NCBI GenBank assembly: GCA_942159475.1 | Contig: OW804097.1 | Location: 114,452,582-114,516,581, forward strand | DNA length: 64,000 bases | DNA from: Sthenelais limicola | Lineage: Eukaryota; Annelida; Polychaeta; Phyllodocida; Sigalionidae | Direction of reading: 5' to 3' | Part shown: piece by piece, positions 1 through 12,135 of the stretch | Numbering within the stretch: the stretch's first letter is position 1 | Layout of the letters: each line of letters opens with the position of its first letter | Position numbers and translations under genes: made by a program | Notes under the pieces: model-generated | Databases searched by the model: none | The model's input: the letters and a program-made list of their open reading frames with translations, nothing else | What the model was told of the DNA's origin: nothing

Positions 1-121
1 GTTGATTTAAAGTATTTGTTTTGCCATGTTAAACTGCATTTTGAAGCTCATTTCTGTCTTAAATGTGTGTTATTTGAGAGGATTGAGGAAGGTGAATTGT
101 ACATTTTCTGACGATTTCACC
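1..121 (+). mobile_element. MITE-A, right part, cut by window start
   Basis: The right two-thirds of a MITE-A. It runs from the internal 'ttgatttaaag' block through 'ggattgaggaaggtgaa' to a right end reading 'acattttctgacgatttcacc'. The plus orientation of the family is defined as the GGCAGCT end first. This copy carries the 'gatttcaccc' type of right end rather than 'aatctgaccc'. No coding capacity. Confidence 0.85.
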
Positions 122-512
122 TTGATACATATTTTGAGGTCAAACATCAGAACACGCTGGAACTACGCCTCAAATGTAGCGTCCATGTTCTGACATTGTC
201 CCCTCACACCCCTGTCACTCTGATCAATAGCAAAATCAATAATAGGTCACCAGGTCATGACCTGGAACTTTACTTTGGAACTAGGGCAAAGGAGCAATGC
301 TTTTGTCATAGGAGACCAATCTCTGATATGTGACTTCTATTGTTGATGTTTTGGTAGGCCAAGCAGGTTCTGAATTTAGTATTACAATGGTTTCAAAGTC
401 CAGAGTTTTGATATGATATATCTGCCTCAAAGTTAAACTAATCATGTTCTCTGTCATTATAACTAATAGGTTGTAACTCCAGCATAGCCTTACTAATTAA
501 AGTGGTGACTAT
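122..512. other. Unassigned sequence
   Basis: About 390 bp of ordinary AT-rich sequence between a MITE-A and a tandem array. No open frame, repeat or RNA-like fold recognised. Confidence 0.6.
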
Positions 513-1752
513 ATGATAATATACAGGACCAGATAAAGTGACAGACACCATAGTGTATAGTCAGTGCTATCCCAGAGGTACACTTGTAGTAGTATATAGA
601 ATATGATATATACAGGACCAGATAAAGTGACAGACACCATAGTGTACAGTCAGTGCTATCCCAGAACTACACTTGTAGTAGTATATAGAATATGATATAT
701 ACAGGACCAGATAAAGTGACAGACACCATAGTTTACAGTCAGTGCTATCCCAGAGGTACACTTGTAGTAGTATATAGAATATGATATATACAGGACCAGA
801 TAAAGTGACAACACCATAGTGTACAGTCAGTGCTATCCCAGAGGTACACTTGTAGTAGTATATAGAATATGATATATACAGGACCAGATAAAGTGACAAC
901 ACCATAGTGTACAGTCAGTGCTATCCCAGAACTACACTTGTAGTAGTATATAGAATATGATATATACAGGACCAGATAAAGTGACAAACACCATAGTGTA
1001 CAGTCAGTGCTATCCCAGAACTACACTTGTAGTAGTATATAGAATATGATATATACAGGACCAGATAAAGTGACAGACACCATAGTTTACAGTCAGTGCT
1101 ATCCCAGAGGTACACTTGTAGTAGTATATAGAATATGATATATACAGGACCAGATAAAGTGACAACACCATAGTGTACAGTCAGTGCTATCCCAGAGATA
1201 CACTTGTAGTAGTATATAGAATATGATATATACAGGACCAGATAAAGTGACAACACCATAGTGTACAGTCAGTGCTATCCCAGAGATACACTTGTAGTAG
1301 TATATAGAATATGATATATACAGGACCAGATAAAGTGACAACACCATAGTGTACAGTCAGTGCTATCCCAGAGATACACTTGTAGTAGTATATAGAATAT
1401 GATATATACAGGACCAGATAAAGTGACAGACACCATAGTGTACAGTCAGTGCTATCCCAGAGGTACACTTGTAGTAGTATATAGAATATGATATATACAG
1501 GACCAGATAAAGTGACAACACCATAGTGTACAGTCAGTGCTATCCCAGAGGTACACTTGTAGTAGTATATAGAATATGATATATACAGGACCAGATAAAG
1601 TGACGGACACCATAGTGTACAGTCAGTGCTGTCCCAGAGCCACACTTGTAGTAGTATATAGAATATGATCTATACAGGACCAGATAAAGTGACAGACACC
1701 ATAGTGTACAGTCAGTGCTATCCCAGAGCCACACTTGTAGTAGTATATAGAA
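513..1752. repeat. 88/89-bp tandem array, about 14 units
   Basis: The marker 'cacttgtagtag' recurs at 581, 670, 759, 847, 935, 1024, 1113, 1201, 1289, 1377, 1466, 1554, 1643 and 1732, a period of 88 or 89 bp. The 1-bp length difference comes from 'gacagacaccat' versus 'gacaacaccat'. A second variable site before the marker reads gaggta, gaacta, gagata or gagcca, so units can be told apart. The minus-strand open frames of 60-150 codons across the array come from repetition, not selection. The array ends abruptly at 'gtagtatatag'. Confidence 0.95.
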
Positions 1753-1810
1753 AGTCCCATTAGACTCAGGGTCCGGCCCCTGAGTAGTGCATGGAAATAG
1801 AGGTTATACC

Positions 1811-1900
1811 AGGGTGAAGTCGCCAGAAAATGTACAATTCACTTTCACCAATCCTCTCAAATAACACGAATTTCAGACGGAAATAAAGTTCAAAATACAG
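1811..1900 (-). mobile_element. MITE-A fragment
   Basis: Right end of a MITE-A in minus orientation, starting 'gggtgaagtcgccag' and stopping after the 'gttcaaaatacag' block. The other half is missing. Confidence 0.8.
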
Positions 1901-2114
1901 AGGGAGTGGTATCGGGGATGATGTGTGTCCACCAAGTAGTTCGGAGTTATGCCACTACTACTACTAGCGCCAACTATTTATAAGTGTGTCACTAGTATGC
2001 TGTCAATCAAGGGCAATCAAAGCTACCTGGGTTGCCAGGGCAAATTGGTAGGCCTACTAGTGCTGACAACAGCACTGCAGCGTCACCTGGCATGCAGTGG
2101 CTAGACTGCTTCAT

Positions 2115-2467
2115 TGAAATGTTCTGATTTTTGGAGAGTTTATAACTTATGGTTGTATCAATCGATGTATCAAATTTCAGGACATTATATATAATATATC
2201 TTTTCGTTTTAAAGGTCCACATATGGAGTATATTTAGTTACTTTACTGGTTATTTCCTCCTAGAAATATTACACATTATCACATATTATGAACTTCTTTT
2301 TTTTTCAAAAATAAAAATATCAAACTTAAAATCTAGAAATACTTATTAGATTATTAGACTGTTTACTATCATTGGAATCGGCTTCATCTCATCTTTTCAA
2401 ATATGATGATATCTCAAAATCCAATTTTTGCGACTTATGACTCATTTTCCTGAAACACATCACATGT
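2115..2467 (+). mobile_element. MITE-B, left end missing
   Basis: Begins inside the family at 'aaatgttctgatttttgg' and continues through 'gtatatttagttactttac', the A-rich block and 'tttactatcattggaatc'. It ends in the right inverted repeat 'tgcgacttatgactcatt' plus 'cctgaaacacatcaca'. The left inverted end is absent. Confidence 0.85.
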
Positions 2468-2835
2468 AACTCCCTGCTTCTATCTGTAGACATCTAGATT
2501 TCCACATCAATTGGATTATAAATTCTGCCTCATTGCTGAATGCCAACACCTTTTCCTGTATTCTTGCCTACCAAATATTAACAATATTTCATCTGTTGTA
2601 GGTGAGTGTCTCGTGGCTGGAATTTGGTGACGTAGGTATGCTAAATTACTCACTGTATTATTATTGTTGGCTGTTTGGCTTCTGCTAAGGTAAGTCTTCA
2701 ACCCAACACCCAGGAACAAACAACACATTATAGCAAATTCAAAGTTGCTTAGTATATAATTATGATTTGGCGTGAACTTCAAATAATTGTAGTGAATACG
2801 GTTTTAAATAGATCCGAGATAATTGGTCTGACCGG
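2468..2835. other. Unassigned sequence
   Basis: Nothing recognisable. An 88-codon minus-strand open frame here has no family signature. Confidence 0.5.
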
Positions 2836-3290
2836 GTGTTGCTATAATTGGGTGCACGCGCCTCAACTGAACGCACTCCCGGCTCAGAAATGGCCTTTCA
2901 GATTCCCGCCTTTTCTTACTTGGACAGAGTTCCAGTAAACCATTATCAAAGGTAACTTAAATCTAGTCAACTCTTTTACCATAATGTGTCTTAGAGTGCT
3001 TCCGGATGCTCCGGTAAGACTCTGTGTTGTTTCACTGTGTTACTCCTATGTAAAACCATGTTAACTGTTTGACTCTCAACACCTGCAATGATCGCGTACC
3101 ATAATTGCCACTTGTCCTCTGAGGCCAATACCTGGTCACCTCTGTTGGGTCCGATAAACACTATCGGACATGGTTTGTGTGGAGAATAAAGCCCGTGATA
3201 CCTAAAGAGCTGTGTGTCTGGTCTTCTTTCCCTTCGCGAGAATAGATATATCGAACTTGGGTAGTGTGAGACGGAAAAACACTACATAAT
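2836..3290 (+). other. Possible LTR-like R/U5 segment
   Basis: The stretch 'gtggagaataaagcccgtg' at about 3180-3198 resembles a polyadenylation signal in an LTR. It is followed by a T/C-rich run and 'gaaaaacactaca'. No second copy, clean TG...CA ends or target duplication is visible, so a solo LTR is only a guess. Confidence 0.15.
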
Positions 3291-3703
3291 ATTATTATTA
3301 TACCAAATGGCACAATGTAGGTTTATAATTGGGTTGAGACGTGCTGAAGAACGAAACTCGCCACTTCTTTGATTGAAGGATAAATGTGCTTACAGAGTAA
3401 GAATGGGTATTATATTGTATAGAAAAGGTTGCATTCGAGGATGATTGTAATTCTGCAAGATGTATATTAATTTGTAATTATCCTCAGGTTCGGGACACTC
3501 TGGACGAGCTAAGTAATCAGAAGTTTAGTCCTTTTCCAAAATGCTGTAACTGTTGTATGGTGGAAGAAAAATAGTTATATATATAAGACAACTCACATTA
3601 AATTCTGTGAGATGAGAATAAATGTGACGACCAAAACACGAAGTTGAATTAGTCCAATAGACAGAGAGGCAGATGCTGAACATACTATAGAGTGCTGGGT
3701 TAT

Positions 3704-3898
3704 GGGTGGTCTCCACTGGCTGTGGTAAGCTCTGCGGTACCTTGCGATGGTGCTGTGTTGATGAGAAGTGGTGAGGTTCTGCCTACGTGGCCAGTGATCC
3801 ATGTAGGCAGGACCTCATCATTCCTCTCCACCTACAGAACCAGCACAAACCATTGCAAGGCTTACCGCAGAGCTTCCTGCAGTCAGTGGAGACCACCC
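3704..3898. mobile_element. MITE-C copy 1
   Basis: Inverted ends 'gggtggtctccactggctg' and 'cagtggagaccaccc'. The inner flanks contain 'taagctctgcgg' and its complement 'cgcagagctt'. Related copies lie at 16395-16616 and 30381-30602. Non-coding. Confidence 0.85.
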
Positions 3899-4520
3899 TT
3901 TATGGTTATGGCCTGCATATTGTTTCTGTGCATAGATACTTTACTGTATTCAGTGCTCAGTTAGTCTACCTCAGGCCTGAGTCTACACCTTGTGTGTTGC
4001 CCCAGACACATAAATGCTAAACTCATGCATATATGTGCACCAATCTAACTTAATCCCAGTCAGTCACTGGTGCCAAACTCCACAGACACTGTGTTAATCC
4101 AATAGAACGTTCAGGCTTATAGTTCATGTATAAACTGGACCATTCCTGAAACTGTTTTGTAATATTTTATTTAAGCAGGCATGTTGAACTGCATTTACAA
4201 CCTATTATAACCTTACAGTGCACACCAAGAGCCCCTCAATATCAGCCATTAGTGCTTTAACAGTTATACTCACTACAATCCTGCCTACGTGCCTGCTGCG
4301 GGGCCATACATTGCCTTGCTGCATTTATATGATCCTACTTATATATAGATGGGCAGGGAGATAAGGACAGAGTGAGATAAGCCGGCCCAAGGAGGCTGGA
4401 TTATCTAGTATTAATCCCCGGGGATGATCTCCTCCTCACTTTCCTCCTGATGGCCAATGTTCTCAGCTAATCGTGCTGTCTGCACACAGTATTGCACCAG
4501 ACCCACTATACATATATATA
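3899..4520. other. Unassigned sequence
   Basis: No repeat or coding signature recognised across about 620 bp. Confidence 0.5.
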
Positions 4521-4566
4521 TGGGTGAAGTCGCCAGAAAATGTACAACTCACTTCCACCAATACCA
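4521..4566 (-). mobile_element. MITE-A end fragment
   Basis: Only the right terminal stretch 'tgggtgaagtcgccag' to 'cttccaccaatacc' is recognisable. It is followed by unrelated sequence to about 4850 in which I see nothing else. Confidence 0.7.
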
Positions 4567-4850
4567 AACCAAACCAAACTTGATTTGAAATTTCTCGATT
4601 GGATACAAGATTTTAAACTGGATAATGGCCACTTGGGGGATAACAGACGTAATGGACTTTTATATTTCTTTTTTAAAAAATGTCTATTTAACCAAATTTG
4701 ACATGATGTGATACTTTTCATTCGCCGAAGGCTGGGTTGAGTGTGTTCAGGTATAGTATGGGGAGTGTGTTAGGTGATATGTGGTTCCTGAGACAAATAC
4801 ACATTTTACTATACTACTTACACCTGGTATAGAGTAGCTGAGAGTGCATG

Positions 4851-4972
4851 TGAGTGAAGTCGCCAGAAAATGTACAATTCACTTTCACCAATTCTCTCAA
4901 ATAACCCAAATGTCAGATGAAAATAAAGTTCAAAATACAGTTAACCTTACCAAACAGATTGCTATAATCACA
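4851..4972 (-). mobile_element. MITE-A fragment
   Basis: Right end 'gagtgaagtcgccag' through 'ccaaacagattgctataatc', about half of the element. The left half is replaced by unrelated DNA. Confidence 0.8.
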
Positions 4973-5402
4973 GGGGAATCTTTTGCACTAAATTCTGTCA
5001 GAATCGCATGGGAATCGGCTTAGTGGACTAGGCCCTTAAGCAAGAATTTCACATGAAACATCCGCCTGGTTACCAGATAATTGTTTTTTCCATAAAGGCC
5101 AATTCCCCATAACCCAGGTTTACTATAAGTGATTAGGGTCTGGTGCCGCCAATATGGCGCCGTTACCATGGTTTGCCTGTCAGGCGGAAGTAGCAACAGC
5201 TGTCCCATAAGTCCAGTGAGCGATATTGGGGGAAGAGGGCGATAATGGGGAGGTTGAACTATGTTTGTGGCGGGAAGCTATAAACCATACACCCACACAC
5301 CTGTAGCCCTGGCATTACCACCCACACTGTGCCTCACGGTGCTCCAGTACCCACACTGATACATGATGAGGTAAAGTGGGATTCAGAGGTTTCAGTTCAT
5401 AT
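4973..5402. other. Unassigned sequence
   Basis: No family or coding signature seen between two MITE-A copies. Confidence 0.5.
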
Positions 5403-5637
5403 GGGTGAAATCGCCCGAAAATGTATAATTCACTTGCACCAATCCTCTCAAATAACCCAAATATCATACGAAAATAAGGTTAAAAATACAGTTCAACGTA
5501 ACCAAACTAATTGCTAGAATCAATGCAATGCCGAATATACTCGATTTTACCTAGTATTGACCAAATTGCAGCCTTGTTAGCAGAATTTACTAAATGTATA
5601 CAGCTCTCAATTGTACATTTTCTGAAAATCCGACCCT
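5403..5637 (-). mobile_element. MITE-A, full length
   Basis: Minus-orientation copy from 'tgggtgaaatcgcccg' to 'tctgaaaatccgaccc'. It contains the 'gctagaatcaatgcaatgcc' block of the subfamily with 'ttcgtctgaaatttggg'. Confidence 0.9.
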
Positions 5638-6855
5638 TGTGCAGCTTGTATAGACCCCACTATTCTATTTTTTGTCAGTTATATAGGATGACAAAGAACC
5701 AATTTTAAGAGCAAAGGGCCGAAGTTACACCTTAACAAAGAGAGATGCCTTGAAACACGTAACAAATTGCCTCGACCTTGACCCTGGGCTATTAGTGGGA
5801 GGGATATCCACAAGTGTGGTATTGGGATTTACAGGAGTCACGTGACTGGTGGGGCCCTCTGGTGGTAGATTACAAACTAGTAGTTCACAAGCCAAGCATC
5901 AGGGGCCTGTTGCATAACAGATCCTTACAGATTGACCTTCCTGAGCTATACTTTTCCTTGTTAAGCAGCTGGTAAGGAACCTTTAGGGAAGGAATTTGCT
6001 ATACAGACAAGCGCCTTCGGCACTTGAGAGGGAGAGACAGACACACACACACACAGAACGTCACAGACAAAGAGAGAACGTCACAGAAGGAGAGGGGAGA
6101 GTGGAAGGTGTAAAAGTTACTGAGAGTTACATTTATATAAGCTTATGGTGGAGATGATGAGAGGAGCACCATCCTGCACAGCACTGACCGCTGTGGTGGA
6201 GTTGTAACTCATGACCAGCGAGGCATGATATGACGTAGCCTGAACCCATGGTGAATGACGTTATGTAATGGGTTTTTCCATTCTTGACAAATCCCAAAGT
6301 CTCAGAGCGCAAGAATCCCCAAGCCTCTGAGTGCGAGACTTGGAGCTGTGTCAAAAATCACCGGAGTATACATATGGGAACCAATGCTCTGAGTAAGGGC
6401 TAGTGAACAAGCCAGTGAGAATAAAAAAGAATTTGAATCACCAGTAATAGAGTAATATCAACAATGTTTACAAATAGAACAACGCAACGAGGCAATGCAC
6501 TAAAACATCTAAATGCATATTGTCACTCCTGTCCCTCTGCCCCCCCCCCCTGATATACAGCAAGAATTTCGGTGGGCCACCAAAATATAGTGGAGATTTA
6601 TGAAGCCCTGCATAAAAAAAACACACAGTGCGAAATCATCCAAAATGTTGGCAAAATCACTTTCAGATGGGAAAAAATCTGATGTTAAGTGAGAGCATAG
6701 CTTTAATAGGCTTTATTTATATATGCGCATTACATATGAGCGGTGCTACAAGTGGGATGCTATAAAAATATTCATATAGTACACATACTTTATGAACTAC
6801 TTCGTCACCAAGGCAGCCATTTGTATGCACTTTTATGCACCAAGTTTTATACCCG
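5638..6855. other. Unassigned sequence with short (CA)n
   Basis: A short (AC) microsatellite lies near 6038-6055 and a C-run near 6541. The phrase 'cctgttgcataac' near 5907 resembles the motif in the 34.6-35.5 kb minisatellite. No gene seen. Confidence 0.45.
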
Positions 6856-6857
6856 TA

Positions 6858-6959
6858 ATAAATATAGAATGGAACTCACCTGCAATAATCGAAAAATTTA
6901 TTGGACTCCTCCAATAATTCTTTTATTATTGCCTGCTCGTTCCATTCTCTCTATTTAGT
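6858..6959. mobile_element. Hairpin-U palindromic element
   Basis: Two arms of about 48 bp face each other. The left contains 'aaatatagaatggaac' and 'tgcaataatcg'. The right contains 'ttattattgcctgc' and 'gttccattctctctattta'. The turn is 'ttattggactcctccaataa'. A single related arm lies at 19433-19482. Probably a hairpin MITE. Confidence 0.75.
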
Positions 6960-7093
6960 ACATAATTACAGGGATTGGTGAAGAGACAGCAGCAGTAACT
7001 GTTTACACCGTTAGAGGAAAAAAGTGATTGACAAGTCGATAGAAACACGATAACCACTCGTCTCTAATGATCTGCCATTCATACATATACATA

Positions 7094-7331
7094 TGGGTCA
7101 GATTTTCAGAAAATGTACAATTGGCAGCTCTACACATTTAGTAAATTCTGCAAAATTAGGCTGCAATTTGGCCAATCCTAAGGTAAATTCGAGTATATTC
7201 AGCATTGCATTGATTCTAGCAATCTGTTTGGCTAGATTGAACTGTATTTTGAACTTTATTTTCGTCTGAAATGTGGGTTATTTGAGAGAATTGGTAAAGT
7301 TGAATTGTACATTTTCCGAAAATCTGACCCA
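7094..7331 (+). mobile_element. MITE-A, full length
   Basis: Complete copy with the symmetrical ends 'tgggtcagattttcag' and 'ctgaaaatctgaccca', flanked by TA on both sides. Confidence 0.93.
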
Positions 7332-7448
7332 TATATACATTCATCCCCCAGCCCTGGGGCCAGTATATAATGAGGAGGCTGTGCAGGAGCTATATATGTG
7401 ATGGTGGGGTAATGAATGTTGTATTCAGTGTCACACAGACCCAGCATA

Positions 7449-7934
7449 GGGTCAGATTGTCAGATAGTGTACAATTGGCAGCTGTACACATTTAGTCAAT
7501 TAGGCTCCAATTTAGTCAATACTAGGTAAATTCGAGTATATGGGTCAGATTTCCAAACAATGTACAATTGGCAGATCTACACATTTAGTAAATTCTGCTA
7601 GATTAGACTGAACATAATTACTATTAGACTGAAAAATGGTCAAAACTAGGTATATCTGAATATATTTGGTATTGCCTTGGTTCAAATGATCTGTTCGGTT
7701 ATGTTGAACTGAATTTTGAACATCATTATTGTCTTTAATTTGTGTTATTTGAAAGGATTGCTGAAGACAAATTGTACATATTCTGAAAATCTGACCCATA
7801 TTCGGTATTGCATTGATTCTAGCAGTCTGTTTGGTTAGGTTGAACTGTATTTTGAACGTTATTTTCGTCTGAAATTTGGGTTATTTCAGAGAATTGGTAA
7901 AAATGAATTGTACATTTTCTGGTGACTTCACCCG
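7449..7934 (+). mobile_element. MITE-A split by a second MITE-A
   Basis: The outer copy runs 7449-7540, is interrupted by another MITE-A, then resumes at 7801 and ends at 7934 with 'ctggtgacttcacccg'. The left part stops at 'aaattcgagtata' and the right part resumes at 'ttcggtattgcattg'. Undisturbed copies read straight through this join. Confidence 0.93.
7541..7798 (+). mobile_element. MITE-A nested in another MITE-A
   Basis: This 258-bp copy has ends 'tgggtcagatttcc' and 'gaaaatctgaccca'. TA at 7539-7540 and TA at 7799-7800 flank it. Related uninterrupted copies have a single TA there ('gagtatattcgg'), so the insertion duplicated exactly TA. This is direct evidence for a Tc1/mariner-type target duplication in the family. 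Confidence 0.95.
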
Positions 7935-8204
7935 TATATATGAGGGTTGTGTAATGAGTGTTGTATTGAGTGTCATACACACCCAGTATTGAATACGGTA
8001 GCAATTATCTACACCACAATGGAGCAGAAAACAATATTCACCTGATGAAATCATATTGTTCTCTCTCTCTTCACTCTTATTTCTTCCCTTGCATCAATTT
8101 GTGTTGGATTCATATAATACTGGTGACCTTTGGAACGTACATATAGCAAGGCCTGGTCATTTAAAATGGGATTGTGACGCCATCTTGAAAAGTGAAGATC
8201 TATA

Positions 8205-8441
8205 CGGGTCAGATTTTCAGAAAATGTACAATTGGCAGCTGTACACATGTAGTAAATTCTGCTATATTAGGCTGCAATTTGGTCAATACTAGGCAAATTC
8301 GAGTATAGTCGGTATTGTATTGATTCTAGCAATCTGTTTGGTTAGGTTGAACTGGGTTTTGCACTTTATTTTCGTTTGAAATTTGGGTTATTTGAGAAGA
8401 TTGGCGAATTTAAATTGTACATTTCCTAAAACTCTGACCCA
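8205..8441 (+). mobile_element. MITE-A, full length
   Basis: Complete copy from 'cgggtcagattttcag' to 'aaaactctgaccca', with TA on both flanks. The first base has changed from T to C. Confidence 0.92.
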
Positions 8442-9489
8442 TATATAGCGATATTGGGAAATGGGGAAGGGGGGCTGAGTTTTATATCAATAAGTAGGGG
8501 GGAGGGGGTGAATGAGGGGAAGATATCAAGATATTATAATTGTGTTCAATGTGTGTTGAGTAAAAAACTAAACAAAATTCATTCAACGTACCCAAGATAA
8601 TGTTAATGTTTAAAGATGTAGAAACTGAACAATATTAAATGTATTAGTGACTTAAACCTCATGAAGTATATCATGGGACTATGTCAATAAGAGAAAAGTG
8701 CTAGAACTAATGCAAATTAAGGATGTTAAATATTCCAGCTGTGAGACGGTTTATATGGCAAACTTAAAAATAGTTGTTAGTATTAGTTGTCAACGCAGAC
8801 AGAACGGGAGGATGAACGGTGAAATTAGATCAAAAAGAAGGAAATAAACTAAAATACTTTCATCTGATTTAAGTTTATCCTTTGTTAAAGCATTGCTGTA
8901 GTTTAAAACTATTTAAAGCTTCAAAAGGTTTGGAAATTAGTTTCTAAAATGTGACCGATTTTCCCACAGTCCTGGCCAGCTGACTACAGCTGTAGGCAAA
9001 AGATCGCCGTAACTTTCAACGAAGGTAGAGGTGTAATATACCTATCAAATGAATTAATGAACTAAAATCCTTTCATTATTATCGATGCCTACCTTTTTTT
9101 AAACCATTACTTTATTTTGAAAAGATTTAAAGCTGAGAAAGTGTCTAAAATTGATTCGGAACTGTGAGCTATTTTCCTCAAACTTTCCCTTCGCACCAAG
9201 ACCGGTAGGCCTACAACAGCGCGGTGCATAGTAATTAGGCCTACTAAAAACAAAAGCATGATCAAGTATCTTATAAGGTTGCAATTTGATAATATTTCTA
9301 CAAAATATACATTGTTGTCTCTTATATAAAGCATATATAATAAATCAGATAACTAACTCGTTGGTTGAAGGATTGTTAGTTATCCTGTGTATATATATAC
9401 TAGTGAGTGGTGTTTCAATATGTGATGAGTTCCAGGAAAATCAGTCAGAAGTCGCGTCTTCAGACTTGCCTTGCGCAACACAAGCACAA
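8442..9489. other. Unassigned sequence; small hairpin near 9338
   Basis: Mostly featureless AT-rich DNA. At 9338-9395, 'taactaactcgttggttg' is followed by 'gattgttagttat', a remnant of the hairpin-P family found intact at 23.7 kb. No gene seen. Confidence 0.5.
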
Positions 9490-9726
9490 GGGTCAGATTT
9501 TCAGAAAATAGTACAATAGGCAGCTGTACACATTTAGTAAATTCTGCTAGATTAGGCTGTAATTCGGTCAATATTAAGCAAATTCGAATATATTCTGCAT
9601 TGACTCTAGCCATCTGTTTGGTTTGGTTAGATTGAACTGTATTTTGAACTTTATTTCCGTCTGAAATTTGGGTTATTTGAGAGAATTGGTGAAGATGAAT
9701 TGTACAGTTTCTGGTGATTTCACCCA
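9490..9726 (+). mobile_element. MITE-A, full length
   Basis: From 'gggtcagattttcag' to 'ctggtgatttcaccca', the asymmetric type of right end. Confidence 0.92.
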
Positions 9727-9956
9727 TAAAGGGAGTGGATGTTCCAGTATAGTTGCCATCTATTTAAGCCCCGTCTATTTAGCTAGCATTAATAAGGTGG
9801 TGGAGGTATTGCTGGAGGCAATTCCATGCATGTGATATCAGCTGTTGGGGTGTGTAGGCTGTATGTTGGACCTGTATGTATAGCCCTAGACCAGATACAT
9901 CATCCTGCACCTCCACATAACCACCTATAGGTCGTCACAACACAGTACATACTATT

Positions 9957-10193
9957 TGAGTCAGATTGTCAGAAAATGTACAATTGGCAGCTGTATACAT
10001 TTAGTAAATTCTGCTAAATTAAGCTGCAATTTGGCCAATATTAGGTACATTTGTGTATACTCGGCATTGCATTGATTCTAGTAATCTGTTTGGTTAGGTT
10101 GAACTGTATTTTGAACTTTATTTTCGTCTGAAATTTGGGTTATTTCAGAGAATTGGTGAAGCTGAATTGTACATTTTCTGAAAATCTGACCCT
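9957..10193 (+). mobile_element. MITE-A, full length
   Basis: From 'tgagtcagattgtcag' to 'ctgaaaatctgaccct', the symmetrical type of right end. One terminal base is changed on each side. Confidence 0.9.
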
Positions 10194-10990
10194 TATATTA
10201 AAGCTACACTCTCAACTACTGGCGGTAAAAATGTAAATAATTTCTACTTTTTGTTTCATTTTTTCCAACCGATCTAAAAGTCATTCGACCAAAATTTTGG
10301 AAGATTTTAGTAACAGAATAACTTTTTTTAATTCTATGACCCCCAGTTCTTTTTTAATTTGGGGAGGGGGGGGGTATAATAGCATGTCAGCTATGTATAT
10401 GCAGATTTTAAAGGGAATCGCATGATTCAATCATCTAATATTCTGACAAAATGGGAGAAAAACCACTTTTCCTCAGTGACTCCTTTAGTGAATGGACTGA
10501 ATTTCAATGGTCCCCGAAATAAAAACTAATTGTTTGACATATGTTTTTATTGGCTTTTTTGGGTTCCCCAACAATGTTCTTTCTATATATATATTTATAA
10601 ATCCAAAGTTCCAAAATTCCATGATTCCTCCTTTTTTGATTGAACGCATACAGTTGAAGTAATTTTGATAGCTTTAAATGTTGTAATGGTGCTATACCCA
10701 ATTTTATGATAGTCAGACCTATAACGCTAAGATTCAGTATTCCTGGATGTTTCGTCCACCAATTTATCCTCACTGGTGAAACATACTGTCCTCGTTTGAC
10801 CATGGCATGCAAGCCACATTCTGGGCACTTTTTATTAATAATAAAGCACAATATATACAATATGATATGACGGCGTCACCTCAGTTGATAAGGCTCACAC
10901 CTCGGCTATACAATAACTAGCAGGCATATATCACACATAGAGCAGCTAGGGTGTAGGCATATGTGTAGGGGAGCATACCACTGCTTTATC
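10194..10990. other. Unassigned sequence
   Basis: A G-run near 10365 and a short TA run near 10587. A 118-codon minus-strand open frame (10504-10860) has no recognisable domain and I do not call it a gene. Confidence 0.45.
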
Positions 10991-12135
10991 ACATGTATGA
11001 GAGCTACAGTGAAAGGCTTATAATAACAGAATGTGTATTACATGCCAAAGCTACATGAGGGGTGCAATAACAGAATGTGTATTACATGCCCATGTTGTAT
11101 GAGGGGTGCAATAACAGAATGTGTTTTACATGCCTATGCTGTACGAGGGCTGCAATAAGAGGGGTGTAATAACAGAATTTGTATTACATGCTCATGCTGT
11201 ATGAGTAGTGCAATTACAAAATGTGTATTCCATGCCCATGCTGTATGAGGGGTGCAATAACGTAGGTGTAATAACAGAATGTGTATTACATGCGCATACT
11301 GTATGAGGGGTGCAATAACATGGGTGTAATAACAAAATGTGAATTATTATACGCCATGCTGTATGAGGGGTGTAATAACGTGGGTGTAATAACAGAATGT
11401 GTATTATATGCTCATGCTGTATGAGGGGTGCAATAACAGAATGTGTAATACATACTCGTGCTGTATGAGGGGGGCAATAACAGAATGTGTATTATATGCC
11501 CATGCTGTATGAGGGGTGCAATAACAAAATGTGTATTACATGCCCATGTTGTATGAGGGCTGCAATAACAGGAGTGCAATAACAGAATGTGTATTACATG
11601 CCCATGCTCCATGAGGGGTGCGATAACAGGGGTGTAATAACAGAATGTGTATTACATACTCATGCTGTATGAGGGGTGTAATAACAGAATGTGTATTACA
11701 TGCCCATGCTGCATGAGGGGTGCAGTAACATGGGTGCAATAACAGAATGAGAATAACATGCTCATACTGTATGAGGGGTGCAATAACAGAATGTGTATTA
11801 TATGCCCGTGCTGTATGAGGAGTGCAATAATGTAGGTGTAATAACAGAATGTGTATTACATGCCCATGCTGTATGAGGGGTGCAATAACAGATTGTGTAT
11901 TATATGCCCATGTTGTATGAGGGCTGCAATAACAGGGATGTAAAAACAGAATGTGTAGTACATGCCCATGCTGTATGAGGGGTGCAATAACAGATTGTGT
12001 ATTATATGCCCATGTTGTATGAGGGCTGCAATAACAGGGGTGTAAAACAGAATGTGTAGTACATGCCCATGCTGTATGAGGGGTGTAAAAACAGAATGTG
12101 TAGTACATGTCCATGCTGTATGAGGGCTGCAATTA
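10991..12135. repeat. Minisatellite of about 44 bp with a longer variant
   Basis: The core 'gtgtattacatgcccatg' followed by 'ctgtatgaggggtgcaata' repeats over about 1.1 kb. Some units carry an extra block such as 'ggggtgtaataacagaat', giving a mixed-period array. The long His/Thr-rich minus-strand frames over it are artefacts. Sequence decay is higher than in the 22-kb array, so it is probably older. Confidence 0.93.

Noticed and set aside
567..1734. Overlapping minus-strand frames of 60-150 codons
   Set aside because: They repeat the same peptide with the 88/89-bp period and shift frame with each 1-bp unit difference; explained fully by the array.
2836..3290. Definite solo LTR
   Set aside because: AATAAA-like signal only; no TG...CA borders, target duplication or second copy.
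10504..10860. 118-codon minus-strand frame
   Set aside because: No recognisable domain, AT-rich context, no support beyond length.
10991..12135. CRISPR-like array
   Set aside because: No constant repeat with unique spacers; units are continuous and diverged, and the window is eukaryotic.
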